A stretch of 8,257 nucleotides of DNA from Pseudomonadales bacterium. GTDB taxonomy: Bacteria > Pseudomonadota > Gammaproteobacteria > Pseudomonadales > Moraxellaceae. Within the stretch, counting starts at the first letter, position 1. Each line of letters opens with the position of its first letter. The position numbers and the translations under genes were made by a program. The stretch lies in assembly GCA_013043915.1 (NCBI GenBank), contig JABEVH010000160.1, positions 1 to 8,257 on the forward strand, in the 5' to 3' direction. Shown here piece by piece: positions 1 through 6,291 of the stretch. Below the pieces are notes generated by a model. It was not told the DNA's origin, searched no databases, and was given only the letters and a program-made list of their open reading frames with translations.

Positions 1-2
1 GT

Positions 3-452
3 ATAGGCTGTACCAAATGCATACAGGCCTGCCCGGTAGATGCCATCGTCGGCGCCTCTGGCTATATGCATACCGTACTGGCTGAAGACTGCACCGGTTG
101 TGATCTCTGCGTAGCTCCTTGCCCCGTGGACTGTATCGACATGCTCCCCACCACGCTTCCACGCCTGCCTGCCCCCGAGGAGGCCCAGCGCTGGCGACAA
201 CGCCATGAACAGCGTCAGAAACGGATTGATCTGCAACAACGCGAAAAAAACGCCTCACGCCCCAAGGTTATGGTCAACCAACAGGCAGCCTTGACGGTAG
301 CAGCAGCGTTGGCCCGCAGTGAACTTAAAAAATTCCTGCGGCAGCACCCTGAACCGCAAGAGCATGAGCCGCGAGCCCCCTGGCAAGAACGACGTTCTGC
401 CCTGGAAATGGCGGTACAACAAGCCGAAGCAAAGTTAAAAAATCATGAATGA
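3..452 (+). CDS. rnfB: RnfB/RsxB-like ferredoxin subunit, 3' part only
   Basis: The gene enters from the left edge; the frame is open from base 3 to the TGA at 450-452. Two ferredoxin-type [4Fe-4S] motifs are visible. The first is missing only its first Cys at the edge (GCTKCIQACP, with the bases at the edge fitting a Cys codon), and the second is CTGCDLCVAPCP. The segment CTKCIQACPVDAIVGA followed by MHTV is characteristic of RnfB/RsxB, which carries electrons in the Rnf/Rsx membrane complex; in E. coli Rsx helps reset SoxR. After the second cluster there are about 105 residues rich in Arg, Gln, Glu and Ala, much longer than the E. coli tail of about 35. The stop overlaps the nth start by 8 bases, so translation is probably coupled. 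The usual rnfC, D, G and E genes do not follow, so this may be a solitary RnfB-type ferredoxin rather than part of a full Rnf operon. The ATG at 66 is internal, not the true start. Confidence 0.9.
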   Translation: MGCTKCIQACPVDAIVGASGYMHTVLAEDCTGCDLCVAPCPVDCIDMLPTTLPRLPAPEEAQRWRQRHEQRQKRIDLQQREKNASRPKVMVNQQAALTVAAALARSELKKFLRQHPEPQEHEPRAPWQERRSALEMAVQQAEAKLKNHE

Positions 453-1089
453 CAAGCAGGTACATCTTTTTTTTGAACGCCTGCGGGCAGCTAACCCTCA
501 GCCCACGACTGAGCTACATTACCGCTCAACCTTTGAACTTTTGATTGCTGTCATGCTCTCGGCACAGTCCACCGACGTGAGCGTCAACAAGGTAACCCCG
601 GGGCTGTTTTCCAAAGCACCCACCCCTCTGGCCATGTTGCAATTGGGGGTGGATGGCGTAGCTAACCATATTCGCACGCTGGGCTTATTTAACAGCAAAG
701 CCCGCCATGTCATGGCTACCTGCCAAAGGCTGGTGGATGACTATGGCGGGCAAGTACCTGACCGTCGGGAAGCTCTGGAGTCTCTACCCGGGGTGGGACG
801 CAAGACCGCCAATGTGATACTTAATACTGCCTTTGGCCACCCCACCATGGCGGTGGATACCCATATTTTTCGGGTAGGCAACCGTACGGGCTTGGCGCCT
901 GGACGCGATGTCCGCGCGGTGGAAAATGGTTTACTGGCACGCATCCCTGCTGAATTTATGCAGGATGCACACCATTGGCTCATCCTGCATGGCCGTTACA
1001 CCTGCACCGCGCGCCAACCACATTGCGAACGGTGCCCGGTGTCTGATCTATGCGACTACGCGCTGAACGCGTCCCCGGCTTCAGATTAA
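445..1089 (+). CDS. nth: Endonuclease III (DNA glycosylase/AP lyase)
   Basis: Base-excision repair enzyme that removes oxidised pyrimidines and cleaves the strand at the abasic site. The 214-residue length is close to E. coli Nth (211). The helix-hairpin-helix LPGVGRKTA lies at about residues 114-122 with the catalytic Lys120, and the catalytic Asp138 sits in AVDTHIFRV; both positions match E. coli. The C-terminal [4Fe-4S] loop is complete (Cys187, Cys194, Cys197, Cys203; spacing C-x6-C-x2-C-x5-C). The start ATG lies in the ATGAATGA overlap with the upstream rnfB-like gene, and no strong Shine-Dalgarno precedes it, so translational coupling is likely. The 3' end overlaps the convergent argG gene by 9 bases. 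In E. coli and Pseudomonas nth is the last gene of the rsx/rnf operon, consistent with its place here. Confidence 0.97.
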   Translation: MNDKQVHLFFERLRAANPQPTTELHYRSTFELLIAVMLSAQSTDVSVNKVTPGLFSKAPTPLAMLQLGVDGVANHIRTLGLFNSKARHVMATCQRLVDDYGGQVPDRREALESLPGVGRKTANVILNTAFGHPTMAVDTHIFRVGNRTGLAPGRDVRAVENGLLARIPAEFMQDAHHWLILHGRYTCTARQPHCERCPVSDLCDYALNASPASD

Positions 1090-2301
1090 GCGACGGCCTT
1101 TACCCGCAGCGATGCGCAGACGCAAACCATTCAAACGAATGAATCCTTCTGCATCTTTCTGATTGTAGGCGCCACGATCATCCTCAAAGGTAGCTATGCT
1201 GGCATCGAAAAGGGAATCTTCCGAACGCCGCCCCACCACCATGACATTACCTTTGTACAACTTGACGCGTACATCGCCGTTGACTACCTGTTGGGACTCA
1301 TCAATCATGGTCTGCAGCATCTGGCGTTCGGGACTCCACCAGTATCCATTGTAAATCAAGGAGGCATAACGCGGCATGAGTTCATCTTTAAGATGAGCCA
1401 CTTCACGATCTAAGGTAATGGATTCGATGGCACGGTGAGCTTTGAGCATAATGGTACCGCCCGGGGTTTCGTAAGCACCACGGCTTTTCATGCCCACATA
1501 ACGATTCTCAACCAGATCCAGACGCCCTATACCATGCTCGCCACCTTGACGATTAAGTTCGGCCAGCACGGTTGCCGGACTCATACGCACACCGTTGAGC
1601 GCCACGATATCGCCACGTTCATAGGTGAGTTCCAGGTATTCTGCCTTATCTGAAGCCGCCTCCAGCGACCTGGTCCAACGCCACATGCCTTCTTCCGGCT
1701 CCCACCAGGGATCTTCAAGCCCACCCCCTTCATAGGAGATATGCAATAAATTGGCATCCATTGAGTACGGGCTTTTTTTACCTGTTTTGGCAAAATCAAT
1801 AGGAATGGCATGTTGCTGCGCATACGACATCAGCGCTTCACGCGAGTTCAGACTCCATTCACGCCACGGTGCAATGACTTTGATACCCGGCTTCAGGGCA
1901 TAAGCGCCCAACTCAAATCGCACCTGATCATTGCCTTTACCGGTAGCGCCATGCGAAATGGCATCAGCTCCGGTCATCTCGGCAATCTCAACCAGACGCT
2001 TGGCAATCAACGGTCGCGCAATAGAGGTTCCCAGCAAGTACTCGCCTTCATAAACAGCGTTGGCGCGGAACTGAGGAAACACAAAGTCACGCACAAATTC
2101 TTCACGCAGGTCATCGATATAGATACTCTTGACACCCATCGCCTGTGCTTTGGCACGAGCCGGCTCCAGCTCTTCACCCTGACCAATATCCGCCGTAAAG
2201 GTGACCACTTCACAACCGTATTGTTCCTGCAACCACTTGAGAATGATGGATGTATCCAGTCCGCCTGAATAGGCCAGGACGACCTTCTTGATTGCTGCCA
2301 T
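1081..2301 (-). CDS. argG: Argininosuccinate synthase
   Basis: Joins citrulline and aspartate, using ATP, to make argininosuccinate in the penultimate step of arginine synthesis; cytosolic. From the ATG at 2301 the product has 406 residues, the usual length of the family. The ATP pyrophosphatase P-loop AYSGGLDTS lies at residues 10-18. Other family blocks are GATGKGNDQVRFE (about 118-130), SPYSMDANLLHISYEGG (about 177-193) and GGTIMLKAHRAIESITLD. An upstream in-frame ATG at 2313 would add MGTN. I prefer 2301 because MAAIKKVVLAYSGG then matches homologues such as the Pseudomonas MADVKKV start; neither ATG has a strong ribosome site. It lies downstream of motY on the same strand with a 95-base gap holding a possible promoter. 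I saw no convincing ArgR box. Its 3' end overlaps nth convergently. Confidence 0.97.
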   Translation of the reverse strand: MAAIKKVVLAYSGGLDTSIILKWLQEQYGCEVVTFTADIGQGEELEPARAKAQAMGVKSIYIDDLREEFVRDFVFPQFRANAVYEGEYLLGTSIARPLIAKRLVEIAEMTGADAISHGATGKGNDQVRFELGAYALKPGIKVIAPWREWSLNSREALMSYAQQHAIPIDFAKTGKKSPYSMDANLLHISYEGGGLEDPWWEPEEGMWRWTRSLEAASDKAEYLELTYERGDIVALNGVRMSPATVLAELNRQGGEHGIGRLDLVENRYVGMKSRGAYETPGGTIMLKAHRAIESITLDREVAHLKDELMPRYASLIYNGYWWSPERQMLQTMIDESQQVVNGDVRVKLYKGNVMVVGRRSEDSLFDASIATFEDDRGAYNQKDAEGFIRLNGLRLRIAAGKGRRLI

Positions 2302-2331
2302 ATTCGTGCCCATGCCAGTGATGAAGGCGAC

Positions 2332-2358
2332 ATTCTACAAAATTACACCACCTCATAA
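2332..2358 (-). promoter_or_regulatory. Possible argG promoter (weak)
   Basis: On the minus strand TAGAAT (2332-2337) matches 5 of 6 bases of a -10 box. A poor -35-like hexamer, CTGTTA, lies 18 bases upstream. The predicted RNA start would be about 25 bases before the ATG at 2301, which fits that start better than the one at 2313. The space 2314-2408 otherwise shows no hairpin-plus-T-run terminator for motY, so read-through from motY into argG is also possible. Called by eye only. Confidence 0.28.
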
Positions 2359-2408
2359 CAGCATGAACTGCGTACAAATCTAAGCCTATCCCGTCACCTC
2401 ACCCTCGC

Positions 2409-3422
2409 CTAGTCTCCGACAGTCACATCGACATCATCCGGTTGATGCGTGAATACAACTTTGCGTACACGCACATGCAACCTAGCTGCTGGCATTCCTC
2501 GGGCCAACAAATAGCCGCGTATGGCCTCCAGTCTATGCTGAACCAAGGCTTCATGACCTGCTGATGCATCACCTTCCAGCAACAGCGACATGCTACGCTT
2601 TTCGCCACGACGGATTTCCCACTCCTTGACGATACCCTCCATCTGATCCTGCAGCGCTTTGCTGATCGACGATTTATCGACTGCAAAATGCATGATCATC
2701 TGCGTTGGTACACCCTCTTTTGCATGACCACGGGTAACTACCGGCACGCCATGATGCCCGGCCTCATGCTGTTTGAGCCAGTCCTGATAGGGACTATGTA
2801 TTAAATTTTTCTCTTCCTTTTGCGGGGCAGGCCTAAGGGACACAGGCCGGGCAGCCTCATGCTGAGGGTGCTTGGCAGGAATGGATGCCTCGCGACGGGA
2901 CTTGGCTGCCATCTCCTGTTCTTTTTGTATCTGCGCCAATCGGCATGAACGAAAAGAACGTATAGCATCATGCATACGCACAGGCTGCATAACGACGTCC
3001 AGCCTATCTCCAAGCACCTTAACTTCAGGCGTCAAACGTAACTGGTGGGTTGACTCCAAGGCATCCAACGCAAGTTCAGCAGGAGCTGCCGCAAACTCCA
3101 GTCGATGTCCCTCACCTGAGATCTCCACCGGAACTTCATTAACCACTGCAGGACTAGCGGGTTGCCAGGGCGTCGATTCCCGGCTCATGTGAAAAACATG
3201 GACTTCGGTCAGATCCAGTGCGGTATTGATACGCACAACCAAGGGATGCCCGATATTCTGATCAAACATAACGCTACCAAAACCGGCAATCGTCTGACTC
3301 ATCACACAGTGATCCGCAGGGCCCTGAAAGACCCACTCGGCCACATCCTCTCGCGCCCAGTACTGGCGAGCCTGAACCACAACCGACAGTCCAATCAATA
3401 TCAGGCCGGCATAACATCTCAT
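2409..3422 (-). CDS. motY: MotY-like flagellar stator-associated protein with OmpA-like C-terminus
   Basis: MotY forms the periplasmic T ring around the flagellar basal body, where it helps hold stators. The 337-residue product starts with a signal peptide (hydrophobic residues 5-17, likely cleavage after VVVQA at 18). The N-terminal domain shows MotY hallmarks: RQY just after cleavage, DHCVMSQTIAGFGSVMF (compare the ECQLVHPIPSYGDGVF segment of Vibrio MotY), STPWQP, and a second Cys in SFRSCRLAQ. Cys39 and Cys160 are placed like the disulfide pair of Vibrio MotY. A charged, Pro/His-rich linker (about 165-230) leads to an OmpA-like domain (about 240-320) whose peptidoglycan-binding motif is degenerate: EGDAS replaces the usual GHTD block, although the SxxRA-type Arg is kept at Arg297. 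The order argG-motY-pyrC-rnt matches Pseudomonas and supports the name. The start is supported by GGGAG 8 bases upstream. Confidence 0.82.
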   Translation of the reverse strand: MRCYAGLILIGLSVVVQARQYWAREDVAEWVFQGPADHCVMSQTIAGFGSVMFDQNIGHPLVVRINTALDLTEVHVFHMSRESTPWQPASPAVVNEVPVEISGEGHRLEFAAAPAELALDALESTHQLRLTPEVKVLGDRLDVVMQPVRMHDAIRSFRSCRLAQIQKEQEMAAKSRREASIPAKHPQHEAARPVSLRPAPQKEEKNLIHSPYQDWLKQHEAGHHGVPVVTRGHAKEGVPTQMIMHFAVDKSSISKALQDQMEGIVKEWEIRRGEKRSMSLLLEGDASAGHEALVQHRLEAIRGYLLARGMPAARLHVRVRKVVFTHQPDDVDVTVGD

Positions 3423-3430
3423 CTGGATCG

Positions 3431-3435
3431 CTCCC
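3431..3435 (-). promoter_or_regulatory. Ribosome binding site of motY
   Basis: GGGAG on the minus strand, 8 bases before the ATG at 3422. It supports this start, which also gives a complete signal peptide. Confidence 0.6.
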
Positions 3436-3527
3436 GATCGTTGCCAACAAAATTGACAGAATGGATAACGAACGACAGAATTACACCATACGGGTCAAAC
3501 ATCCTGATGCATAAGGTTGGGATGATC

Positions 3528-3554
3528 ATAACGGCCCCTGTTTAATGCCTGTTA
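3528..3554 (-). promoter_or_regulatory. Possible sigma-28 (FliA) type promoter for motY
   Basis: On the minus strand TAAC (3551-3554), exactly 15 bases, then GCCGTTAT (3528-3535). The FliA consensus is TAAA-N15-GCCGATAA, so 9 of 12 positions match with exact spacing. It would give a leader of about 100 bases before the motY start. The fit with a late flagellar gene is encouraging, but this was found by eye and one such match can arise by chance. Confidence 0.4.
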
Positions 3555-3605
3555 GTGTAGACAGACATGCGAATAGAATCCAAGATACACCGTTAACTCA
3601 ATTGT

Positions 3606-3620
3606 ACAGGCCAGTCCTGT
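3606..3620 (+). repeat. Short inverted repeat in the motY-pyrC spacer
   Basis: ACAGG-CCAGT-CCTGT, a perfect 5-bp inverted repeat with a 5-base centre, about 57 bases before pyrC. It has no T run, so it is not an intrinsic terminator in either direction. It could be an operator half-site pair or mean nothing. The rest of the 3423-3676 spacer holds only the promoter candidates listed separately and no gene that I can support. Confidence 0.3.
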
Positions 3621-3621
3621 C

Positions 3622-3650
3622 TTGGTCGTTAGAGGCTGCTCGAGTTTCAT
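3622..3650 (+). promoter_or_regulatory. Possible pyrC promoter (weak)
   Basis: TTGGTC (3622-3627), a 17-base spacer, then TTTCAT (3645-3650). The match to sigma-70 is 3/6 and 4/6. It would start RNA near 3657, just before the CGGAG ribosome site (3661-3665), which lies 11 bases from the pyrC ATG. A nearby AATAAT (3654-3659) is a better -10 box, but it has no -35 and would leave too short a leader to include the ribosome site. Confidence 0.25.
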
Positions 3651-3676
3651 GGCAATAATCCGGAGTATTTCCCTGC

Positions 3677-4714
3677 ATGCAGACGTTAACCCTAACCACT
3701 CCTGATGATTTTCATCTGCATGTACGCGACCATGAGGCCCTGCCCCATACCGTTGCCGCCACAGCACGTTGCTTTGCTCGCGCATTGGTCATGCCTAACC
3801 TGACTCCTCCTGTCACTCGACTTGAGCATGCTCTCGCTTACCGTGAGCGCATCCTGGCAGCTTGCCCACCTGGTACAGCCTTTACGCCGCTGATGAGCCT
3901 GTATCTCACCGACCAGACGCCCGTTGATGAGGTTGATCGCGCCGTTGACAGCCAACTCGTCCATGCCATTAAACTCTACCCCAGTGGAGCAACCACCCAT
4001 TCTGATGCCGGTGTCACGCATCTGGATCGGGTTATGCCCGTGCTTGAACGTATGGCTATTCGGCAATTACCGTTGCTGATTCATGGCGAAGTGACCGACC
4101 CCGATGTAGATATTTTTGACCGAGAAGCTGTTTTCATCGACAAGGTACTCACTCCGCTGCGCCAGCGTTTGCCTGAGTTACCCCTTGTTCTTGAGCATAT
4201 TACCACGCGTCAGGCTGTTGAATTTATTCGCGAGCAAACCGGACGAGTTGCTGCCACCTTAACCGCTCATCACCTGCAGTTTAATCGCAATGCCATGTTG
4301 GTAGGCGGCGTACGTCCGCATTATTACTGTTTACCTGTACTTAAGCGCAAAGAGCACCAACAGGCTTTACTGCAGGCAGCGACCTCAGGAGATCCCCATT
4401 TTTTTCTGGGCACTGATAGCGCCCCTCATGCTCAGTCTGCCAAGGAATCCGCCTGTGGTTGCGCTGGTGCCTACACCGCACCTACAGCCCTGGAGCGCTA
4501 TGCCCAGATCTTTGACGAGCAAGGTGCCCTGAATAAGTTAGAGGGCTTCGCCAGCCATTTTGGTGCTGATTTTTATCGCTTGCCACACTCTACGTCCCAA
4601 GTCACTCTGGTTCGGTCCCCATGGACGGTTCCTGCCTCTCTACCCTACCCTGGAGGGGCCATCATTCCCTTAGGGGCAGGCTCAACCTTGACGTGGAAAC
4701 TTGCCCATGACTGA
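3677..4714 (+). CDS. pyrC: Dihydroorotase, class II (homodimeric type)
   Basis: Zinc enzyme that interconverts carbamoyl aspartate and dihydroorotate, the third step of de novo pyrimidine synthesis. The product has 345 residues (E. coli 348) and aligns without gaps at the active site: metal ligands His13 and His15 in DDFHLHVRD, the carboxylated bridging Lys99 in AIKLYPSGATT, His136 in LLIHGEVT, His174 in EHITT and catalytic Asp247 in LGTDSAPH, each three residues before its E. coli counterpart. GGVRPHYYCLPVLKR and ESACGCAGAYTAPTAL are further family blocks. The start ATG follows CGGAG at 11 bases. It is divergent from motY and overlaps rnt by ATGACTGA, so the two are probably one transcript. 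No defect seen. Confidence 0.97.
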   Translation: MQTLTLTTPDDFHLHVRDHEALPHTVAATARCFARALVMPNLTPPVTRLEHALAYRERILAACPPGTAFTPLMSLYLTDQTPVDEVDRAVDSQLVHAIKLYPSGATTHSDAGVTHLDRVMPVLERMAIRQLPLLIHGEVTDPDVDIFDREAVFIDKVLTPLRQRLPELPLVLEHITTRQAVEFIREQTGRVAATLTAHHLQFNRNAMLVGGVRPHYYCLPVLKRKEHQQALLQAATSGDPHFFLGTDSAPHAQSAKESACGCAGAYTAPTALERYAQIFDEQGALNKLEGFASHFGADFYRLPHSTSQVTLVRSPWTVPASLPYPGGAIIPLGAGSTLTWKLAHD

Positions 4715-5339
4715 ACCCTGCGGTATTGCGCAACGGTTCCGCGGTTTTTTACCTGTGGTGATCGATGTTGAAACAGCCGGCTTTCATGCCGGCACCGACG
4801 CCTTGCTGGAAATTGCAGCAGTAGTGGTTAATGAGGACCATGAAGGTCAACTGGTACAAGACAGCCGTATACATGCTCATATCCTGCCTTTTGAAGGGGC
4901 ACGGCTAGATCCTGCTGCCCTGGCCTTCAATGGTATTGACCCGTATAACCCCTTACGGCAAGCTGAGCTTGAACAGTCGGCCCTCAGGCATATGTTCGAC
5001 ACCCTGCGTAAACGTCAAAAAGAATTAGGATGCAAACGATGCATCCTGGTTGGACACAATGCTCATTTTGATCTGGGCTTTGTCAACGCAGCCATTGAAC
5101 GTCATCACCTGAAAAATGTCTCGCCCCTGCATCCTTTTTCAGTATTTGACACGGTTAGCCTAGCTGGCATGGCCTTAGGACAGACGGTACTGGCTCGGGC
5201 CTGCAAGGCAGCCGGCATGGACTTTGATCCTGCTGAAGCCCACTCAGCGCTCTATGACGCCCAAAAAACCGCTGAACTGTTTTGTCTCATCATCAACCGC
5301 AGCCATTTTGATCTTCCCAACTTGCCGCTAAACCGCTGA
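4707..5339 (+). CDS. rnt: Ribonuclease T (3'-5' exoribonuclease, DEDDh family)
   Basis: Trims the 3' ends of tRNA, including end turnover at CCA, and of 5S and 23S rRNA; acts as a dimer. From the ATG at 4707 the product has 210 residues. The DEDDh catalytic set is present: Asp20 and Glu22 in VVIDVETAGF, Asp122 in GHNAHFDLGF, His179 and Asp184 in AHSALYDAQKTA. RFRGFLPVVIDVETAGF, LEIAAV, LAFNGIDP and LGQTVLARAC are close to E. coli RNase T. A TTG at 4701 could add two residues. I prefer the ATG because it forms an 8-base ATGACTGA overlap with the pyrC stop, the same kind of join as rnfB/nth. The 3' end overlaps recR tail to tail by 12 bases, leaving no room for a separate terminator. Confidence 0.95.
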   Translation: MTEPCGIAQRFRGFLPVVIDVETAGFHAGTDALLEIAAVVVNEDHEGQLVQDSRIHAHILPFEGARLDPAALAFNGIDPYNPLRQAELEQSALRHMFDTLRKRQKELGCKRCILVGHNAHFDLGFVNAAIERHHLKNVSPLHPFSVFDTVSLAGMALGQTVLARACKAAGMDFDPAEAHSALYDAQKTAELFCLIINRSHFDLPNLPLNR

Positions 5340-5933
5340 AGGCGGCACAAACGTCCGGCTCTGTAGCGCATGCGCCAGGGTCCGGCTATCTAAAAACTCC
5401 AGCTCTCCGCCCATAGGAACCCCCTGGGCTAGCCTGGATACGTTAACCCCCTTGCCCGAGACGGCATCAACCAGATAATGGGCTGTCATTTCACCTTCCA
5501 GGGTGGAATGAGTCGCCAGGATCAGTTCACGCACCTGACCTGTACGCAAACGCTCCAGCAAGAGGGGTATACCTATCTCATCCGGCCCCAAACCATCCAG
5601 GGGTGACAAATGTCCTTGCAATACGAAGTAATACCCACGGTAACTGCCACTGTTTTCAACAGCAATGACATCCAGAGGGGTTCCTACCACACAAAGGAGC
5701 GATGCATCCCGCGTCGTATCCCGGCAGATACTGCACAGCGCTTGCTCCGTCAGATTATGACAATGACTGCAATGCTTAACCTCTCGCATGGCCTGCTCCA
5801 GAGCTTTGGCCAAACGCAAACCACCTTCTCGCTGTCGCTCCAGCAGATACAACGCACAGCGCTGCGCTGATTTCGGGCCTATGCCGGGTAATACCCGCAG
5901 GGCCTTGATCAATTCATCAATCAGGGGACTCAT
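5328..5933 (-). CDS. recR: Recombination mediator protein RecR
   Basis: Works with RecO (and RecF) to load RecA on gapped DNA coated with SSB. The 201-residue length equals E. coli RecR. Domains in order: helix-hairpin-helix LPGIGPKSAQR (15-25), a four-Cys zinc motif (Cys55, Cys58, Cys67, Cys70), a Toprim domain (about 80-155) with VLQGHLSPLDGLGPDEIG, and the C-terminal block GVPMGGELEFLD. The Toprim region is unusual: the normally conserved Glu of the CVVE segment is Gly84 (CVVGTPLDV), and the common ATNPTVEGEATA block reads ATHSTLEGEMTA. The reading frame is intact. The ATG is preceded by GAGG at 5 bases. It is the last gene of dnaX-ebfC-recR, 12 bases after ebfC, as in many bacteria. Confidence 0.96.
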   Translation of the reverse strand: MSPLIDELIKALRVLPGIGPKSAQRCALYLLERQREGGLRLAKALEQAMREVKHCSHCHNLTEQALCSICRDTTRDASLLCVVGTPLDVIAVENSGSYRGYYFVLQGHLSPLDGLGPDEIGIPLLLERLRTGQVRELILATHSTLEGEMTAHYLVDAVSGKGVNVSRLAQGVPMGGELEFLDSRTLAHALQSRTFVPPSAV

Positions 5934-5945
5934 GCAAGCCTCGTA

Positions 5946-6275
5946 TCAGAAAGGGAGTTTCATACCTGGCGGTAAACCCATTCCAGCCGTCAGGCCCGAC
6001 ATATGGCTCTGGCTGGCAGCTTCCACCTTGCGCACGGCATCATTGATTGCAGCAGCCAACAGGTCTTCGATAAAATCCTTGTCCTCGCGTAACAGTTCAG
6101 GATCCAGAGTGACGCGACGAACATCATGTCGCCCATTCATAGTGATTTTAACCATGCCCGCCCCCGACTCACCCATCAGCTCGAGACTAGCTAGTTCCTT
6201 TTGCGCCTCTTCCATCTTCTTTTGCAGCTGTTCCTGCATACGTTGAGCTTGACGCATCATTTCCTGAATATTCAT
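5946..6275 (-). CDS. ebfC: YbaB/EbfC family nucleoid-associated protein
   Basis: Small DNA-binding dimer of the YbaB/EbfC family, usually encoded between dnaX and recR; its exact role in this group is not settled. From the ATG at 6275 it has 109 residues, the same as E. coli YbaB. It begins with a charged coiled-coil helix (about 1-30, MRQAQRMQEQLQKKMEEAQ), then the family core GESGAGMVKITMNG (about 36-48), RRVTLDPELL, an acidic stretch, and ends in GLPPGMKLPF like E. coli GMQLPPGFKMPF. The Gly-rich FGKGGLGN start of E. coli YbaB is absent, replaced by NIQEM. A TTG at 6281 is in frame, but GGGGA is directly against it and sits 6 bases before the ATG, so the ATG is preferred. The dnaX stop is 16 bases upstream. 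Confidence 0.95.
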   Translation of the reverse strand: MNIQEMMRQAQRMQEQLQKKMEEAQKELASLELMGESGAGMVKITMNGRHDVRRVTLDPELLREDKDFIEDLLAAAINDAVRKVEAASQSHMSGLTAGMGLPPGMKLPF

Positions 6276-6281
6276 GAGCAA

Positions 6282-6286
6282 TCCCC
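6282..6286 (-). promoter_or_regulatory. Ribosome binding site deciding the ebfC start
   Basis: GGGGA on the minus strand lies 6 bases before the ATG at 6275 and touches the in-frame TTG at 6281. The spacing fits only the ATG. Confidence 0.65.
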
Positions 6287-6291
6287 AAATG

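Noticed and set aside
1435..2268. Plus-strand frames inside argG (1435-1653, 1810-2268)
   Set aside because: They are shadows of the strongly conserved argG gene on the other strand.
2314..2408. ArgR operator upstream of argG
   Set aside because: I found no pair of TGAAT/ATTCA-like half sites with the expected spacing.
3423..3785. Open frames across the motY-pyrC spacer on both strands (for example 3162-3545 plus and 3552-3785 minus)
   Set aside because: They run antisense into motY or pyrC, lack ribosome sites, and their translations show no protein-like motifs.
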